9,205 nt of DNA, taken from assembly GCA_016938395.1 (NCBI GenBank), contig JAFGUS010000059.1:1-9205 (forward strand), read 5' to 3'. Position 1 is the first letter of the stretch. Each line of letters begins with the position of its first letter. A program made the position numbers and the translations under genes. This DNA is from Coriobacteriia bacterium. GTDB taxonomy: Bacteria; Actinomycetota; Coriobacteriia; Anaerosomatales; Anaerosomataceae. The notes under the pieces were generated by a model that saw nothing but the letters and a program-made list of their open reading frames with translations, was not told the origin of the DNA and searched no databases. Shown in pieces: positions 6,285 through 9,205 of the stretch.

Positions 6285-7799
6285 ATGTCCGAGGCCTCGC
6301 GTCGCGGCCTGCACGTGTACCGCCGCTGGTTCCAGCTCGCCTTCCTGCTGCTCTTCCTGGCGCTCCTCACCCTCACCGTCTGGCCGCTCGGGAGCGTCTT
6401 CTTAGGCGCGTTCCTCGTCGGCGACCCGCTCATCGCGATGAACTCAGCCATCAACGGTGTGCTGCGCCCCGAGATGTGGCTCGCGGTCGTGATGATTCTC
6501 GTGCCGCTCGTGGCCGGCCGCGCCTTCTGCGGCTACGTCTGCCCTATGGGAGCGATCGTCGAGTGGGCGACACCGAAGAGGCGTGGTCCGGGCCTCTCCG
6601 AACGTGCTCGCGACCGCTGGCGGAAGATCCCGGTGTTCGTGCTGCTCGTCTCAGCGGGTATGCTGCTCTTCGCGAGCGGCGCCTTCCTCGTACTCGACCC
6701 GCTCGCCACGCTTACCCGCACCGCCACCACGCTGCTCTTCCCCTTCGCCGACCGCATGCTGCGCCTCGCCGGCGACCTCGCCTACCTGGCGGCCCCGCTG
6801 CGCGACGCCACCGACGCGGTCACCACCGCCCTCTCCGGCCGCCTCATCTACGCCGAGCCGCGAGTCTACGCGCTCGCGTTCGGCGTGCTCGGAGCGTTCG
6901 CGGGCATCCTCGCGCTCAACCTCGCCGAGCCGCGCTTCTGGTGCCGTCACCTCTGCCCGCTCGGCGCACTGCTCGGCCTTGTGGGGCGCCTCGGCATCCG
7001 CAACCGTACGGTCGACGCAGAGGCATGCATCGCCTGCGGCGCTTGCGAGCGCGTCTGTCCGCTCGACGCGGTGCGCGACGAGTACCTTGCCACCGATACC
7101 TCGCGCTGCCAGCTGTGCCTGCTCTGCGCCGACGCCTGCCCCACCGACGCGATCGCGATTGGCACGCGGCCGCAGAAGTCGCTCTACGTGCCTTCGCGTC
7201 GCACGTTCCTCGCCGGCGCTGCGGCCGGACTGCTCGCCGGCTTCTTCACCTTCACCGGACATGCCCGGCGCGCGCTCGACCCACACCTCGTGCGTCCGCC
7301 CGGCGCCCGCTCGGAGGACGATCTGCTCGCGCTCTGCACGCGCTGCGGGCAGTGCATGAAGGTCTGCCCCACCAACGTGCTCCAGCCCTCGCTATCGAAG
7401 TCCGGCGCCGAGGGCTTCTTCACTCCCGAGATGGACTACCGCATCGGCTCGTGCGACTGGACGTGCGCCGAGTGCGGGAAGGTCTGCCCCACGGGCGCGA
7501 TCATGCCGCTCACGCTCGCGGAGAAGCGGACGACGGTGCTCGGCAGGGCGTACATCGACACCACGCGCTGCATCCCCTGGGCCGATTACGAGAGCTGCCT
7601 CGTCTGCCAGGAGCTCTGCCCCGTGCCCGAGAAGGCCATCGTGTTCACCGAAGACGCCGTCACAACGCCCGAGGGAGTCGAGCTGGTCGTCAAGCGCCCG
7701 CACGTGGTGGCCGAGCGCTGCATCGGCTGCGGCGTGTGCGAGTGGCACTGCCCGGTGCCGCGCGAGTCGGCGATCCGGGTGCGCGGGCTTGACGCCTGA
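6285..7799 (+). CDS. NapH-NapG-like fused membrane polyferredoxin with six 4Fe-4S motifs
   Basis: 504 aa. The first half is NapH-like: membrane helices (about 16-40, 64-80, 115-138, 195-212), paired motifs FCGYVCPMGA (81-90) and FWCRHLCPLGA (218-228), then two 4Fe-4S motifs C248/251/254/258 and C275/278/281/285. A twin-arginine stretch SRRTFLAGAAAGLLAGFFTF (304-323) follows inside the protein, then a NapG/MauM-like half with four more motifs: C351/354/357/361, C390/394/397/401, C429/438/441/445 and C479/482/485/489. In Nap systems NapH oxidises quinol at the membrane and NapG is an exported Tat ferredoxin; here both are one chain, so electrons could be carried across the membrane through six clusters. 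The ATG directly follows the DUF362 stop, with AGGAGG upstream. It is probably a quinone-linked electron donor to the exported DUF362 protein; direction and physiological acceptor are inferred. Confidence 0.9.
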   Translation: MSEASRRGLHVYRRWFQLAFLLLFLALLTLTVWPLGSVFLGAFLVGDPLIAMNSAINGVLRPEMWLAVVMILVPLVAGRAFCGYVCPMGAIVEWATPKRRGPGLSERARDRWRKIPVFVLLVSAGMLLFASGAFLVLDPLATLTRTATTLLFPFADRMLRLAGDLAYLAAPLRDATDAVTTALSGRLIYAEPRVYALAFGVLGAFAGILALNLAEPRFWCRHLCPLGALLGLVGRLGIRNRTVDAEACIACGACERVCPLDAVRDEYLATDTSRCQLCLLCADACPTDAIAIGTRPQKSLYVPSRRTFLAGAAAGLLAGFFTFTGHARRALDPHLVRPPGARSEDDLLALCTRCGQCMKVCPTNVLQPSLSKSGAEGFFTPEMDYRIGSCDWTCAECGKVCPTGAIMPLTLAEKRTTVLGRAYIDTTRCIPWADYESCLVCQELCPVPEKAIVFTEDAVTTPEGVELVVKRPHVVAERCIGCGVCEWHCPVPRESAIRVRGLDA

Positions 7800-7811
7800 G
7801 CGGGCCGCCTC

Positions 7812-8810
7812 CTAGTACGGGCGGATGTCGGCGATACGGTAGCCGAGCTCGGTGGGCACCACCCAGTACTCCCACTGCTCGGTGCCCCACGTCCAGTTCT
7901 GGATCGTGGGAACCCAGAAGCTGCCGTCGGACTGCTCGCGCGGCTCGAGCACCTCGAACGACGTGAGCGCGCCAGCCGCCTCCTGCGCCGAGGCGGGATC
8001 CGAGCGGAACGGGTCCACGGTGAACTCCTGAGCATCGAGACCGCGGTCCTCCTTGACGGCGTAGAGATGCTCGCCCACGACCTCGATGGCCTGATCGTAG
8101 GGCGAAAGATCGCCCTCGGAGACATCCGCGCCGAAGTCGAGACCGGCCACGTCGGTGACCGACCACGATCCGTCGGCGTTCTGGGTGACCGTCATCTCGA
8201 GCGCCCACTCACTCGCCGGGGGACCCGCCCAGTAGACCACGACCCCGTCGCTCTCGTCGTAGATCTGGTAGACCCAGTCGCCGATGCCCTCGGCCTCCAG
8301 CTCGGCCGCGACAGCCTCGTCGGCGGTAGCGAAGCCCACGGGCACGGCCACCGGCTCCTCGGGCACGATCGGCTCCTCGGGGACGATGATCGGCTCGCCC
8401 GTGACCTCCCCGATGGTGCTGAACAGTGGCGTGAACGCGGCGAGCCCGCCGATGACGCAGCCGCACATCGTGAGCAGGACAACGACCACGATCGCGATGA
8501 TGAGACCGGTCTTGCGCTTCTTCGGCGGCTGAGGCTGCGGATAGGTGCCCGGGTCGTACGCCTGCTGCGGGGCCTGCTGGTACCCAGCGGCATCGTAGGT
8601 GGGCTGCTGGTAGGCGGCGGGGTCGTACACGGGCTGCGGCGCTGCGGGCGGCAGCGGCTGGGTCGGCTCGGGCAGCGGTGCGGTAGAAGCCGGCGGCTCG
8701 GGGACCGTGGGAGCTGCGGCAACCGCGGCGGCCTGCGTCAGGTCGGCACCACACGCGCCGCAGAAGACCGCCCCCTCACGAACCTCGGCGTTGCAGTTCG
8801 GACACAGCAT
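7812..8810 (-). CDS. Zinc-ribbon, Pro/Tyr-rich, single-helix membrane protein of unknown function
   Basis: 332 aa, ATG at 8810 with GGAAGGGG upstream. Order of parts: an N-terminal zinc ribbon (CPNC at 3-6, CGAC at 17-20), a low-complexity Pro/Ala/Gln/Tyr segment (about 28-96) that includes loose repeats of YDxxxYQQ (62-90), a basic stop KKRK (97-100), one membrane helix (about 101-126, GLIIAIVVVVLLTMCGCVIG), an acidic Pro-rich spacer with repeated VPEEP, and an extracytoplasmic domain of about 180 residues rich in Trp, Tyr and acidic residues (VYQIYDESDGVVVYW and WTWGTEQWEYWVVP among others). The layout of cytoplasmic zinc ribbon, tail, helix and outside domain is common in Actinobacteria and Firmicutes, often with unknown function. 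It converges on the polyferredoxin gene 12 bases away. Confidence 0.85.
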   Translation of the reverse strand: MLCPNCNAEVREGAVFCGACGADLTQAAAVAAAPTVPEPPASTAPLPEPTQPLPPAAPQPVYDPAAYQQPTYDAAGYQQAPQQAYDPGTYPQPQPPKKRKTGLIIAIVVVVLLTMCGCVIGGLAAFTPLFSTIGEVTGEPIIVPEEPIVPEEPVAVPVGFATADEAVAAELEAEGIGDWVYQIYDESDGVVVYWAGPPASEWALEMTVTQNADGSWSVTDVAGLDFGADVSEGDLSPYDQAIEVVGEHLYAVKEDRGLDAQEFTVDPFRSDPASAQEAAGALTSFEVLEPREQSDGSFWVPTIQNWTWGTEQWEYWVVPTELGYRIADIRPY

Positions 8811-8844
8811 CGCGAGCCCCTTCCATCAGTCCACCGGCACCACG

Positions 8845-8873
8845 ACTGTATGGCTCCGCTTCGAGGGTGTAAA
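8845..8873 (-). promoter_or_regulatory. Sigma-70-type promoter of the zinc-ribbon gene
   Basis: On the minus strand TTTACA (8873-8868) and TACAGT (8850-8845) are separated by 17 bases. They match TTGACA and TATAAT with one and two mismatches. Transcription would start near 8838, about 28 bases before the ATG at 8810. It is the clearest promoter in the window. Confidence 0.6.
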
Positions 8874-8877
8874 GGGA

Positions 8878-8901
8878 CGCGGGCCCGTCACCGGACCCGC
8901 G
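8878..8901 (-). terminator. Terminator hairpin after the phosphatase gene
   Basis: On the minus strand CGCGGGTCC pairs with GGGCCCGCG (9 pairs, one G-U) around a 6-base loop, 22 bases after the phosphatase stop and just before the promoter of the zinc-ribbon gene. It is followed by TCCCTTTA, a poor U-tract, so it is either a weak intrinsic terminator or a transcript-end hairpin. Confidence 0.5.
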
Positions 8902-8923
8902 GCTCAAAGGCTGTGACGGGCGG

Positions 8924-9205
8924 TCAGGCGACCGCGGCGGTCTCGAGCTGCAGGCGGCCCTGGTCGAACCCACCGGTGGGCTCCGTGCGGCGCAGCGCCA
9001 CGATGGCGACGTCGTCGCGCAGGCGTCCCTCGGCATGACCGAACGCCGACAGGAACAGCGACTCGGGCACGCGCTCAGCGGATTCGTGGCCCACCTCGGC
9101 GATCGCCGAGAGCAGACGCTCCGCGCCGAACGCGACGCCGGCCGGAGAGCGCGCCTCGGTGAGACCGTCGGTGTAGAGCACGAGCAGATCGCCGATGTCG
9201 AGGAC
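8924..9205 (-). CDS. RsbU/SpoIIE-type PP2C serine phosphatase, C-terminal end (5' end beyond window)
   Basis: The last 93 residues are visible. They begin VLDIGDLLVLYTDGLTEARS, with the 'YTDGLTEA' metal-binding motif of PPM/SpoIIE phosphatase domains, and continue with FGAERLLSAIAEV and a near-terminal LRDDVAIVALR, the usual DD pair followed by a hydrophobic strand. Such enzymes dephosphorylate anti-sigma-factor antagonists in partner-switching stress or developmental pathways. The N-terminal sensor, if any, lies outside the window, so the input signal and specific partner cannot be read. A terminator hairpin follows the stop, so the downstream zinc-ribbon gene is probably a separate transcript. 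Confidence 0.9.
   Translation of the reverse strand, partial: VLDIGDLLVLYTDGLTEARSPAGVAFGAERLLSAIAEVGHESAERVPESLFLSAFGHAEGRLRDDVAIVALRRTEPTGGFDQGRLQLETAAVA

Noticed and set aside
6476..7792. 438-codon Arg-rich frame overlapping the polyferredoxin gene
   Set aside because: It has the composition of a shifted-frame shadow, while the overlapping frame carries all the ordered 4Fe-4S motifs.
8067..9038. 323-codon plus-strand frame
   Set aside because: It is antisense to the zinc-ribbon and phosphatase genes, Arg/Gly/His-rich, and crosses their intergenic promoter and terminator.
1..9205. tRNA, rRNA, CRISPR arrays or insertion sequences
   Set aside because: I looked for regular repeats, cloverleaf-type sequences and transposase frames on both strands and found none I could support by eye.

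Overview
The window is GC-rich, gene-dense bacterial chromosome with short intergenic gaps, good Shine-Dalgarno sites and several coupled starts. Anaerobic-type redox genes, a Tat-targeted DUF362/polyferredoxin pair, a zinc-ribbon membrane protein and a UGA-containing peroxiredoxin together suggest a selenium-using anaerobic or microaerophilic actinobacterium, perhaps Coriobacteriia-like. That placement is inference; there is no rRNA or other marker here. At least six other genes end in TGA, so the genetic code is standard.

Layout. (1) Positions 1-1336, minus strand: a compact cluster reading from a thioredoxin-fold protein without a CxxC, to a YacP/NYN-type RNase-like protein, to a DUF554 membrane protein cut by the left edge. 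(2) Positions 1419-1883, plus strand: a BCP/PrxQ-type peroxiredoxin whose peroxidatic cysteine codon is TGA, followed at 11 nt by a strong hairpin with a bulged U (candidate bacterial SECIS). It is the most notable item and would be truncated or split by standard gene calling. (3) Positions 1913-5123, minus strand: a four-gene, translationally coupled operon in the order small one-helix membrane protein, TrkH-type K+ transporter, secreted membrane-anchored OB-fold-like protein, low-specificity threonine aldolase. (4) Positions 5271-7799, plus strand: two abutting genes, a Tat-type DUF362 lipoprotein and a membrane polyferredoxin that looks like NapH fused to NapG, with six 4Fe-4S motifs and an internal Tat-like signal. 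(5) Positions 7812-9205, minus strand: a zinc-ribbon/Pro-Tyr-rich/one-helix protein with its own promoter, and the C-terminal end of an RsbU/SpoIIE-type phosphatase cut by the right edge, with a terminator hairpin between them.

Functionally the window combines peroxide defence (Sec peroxiredoxin), K+ uptake, a probable quinone-linked trans-membrane electron wire feeding an exported DUF362 protein, and a stress-signalling phosphatase. No mobile elements, CRISPR arrays, tRNA or rRNA genes were seen, and no stretch over 300 bases lacks a gene.
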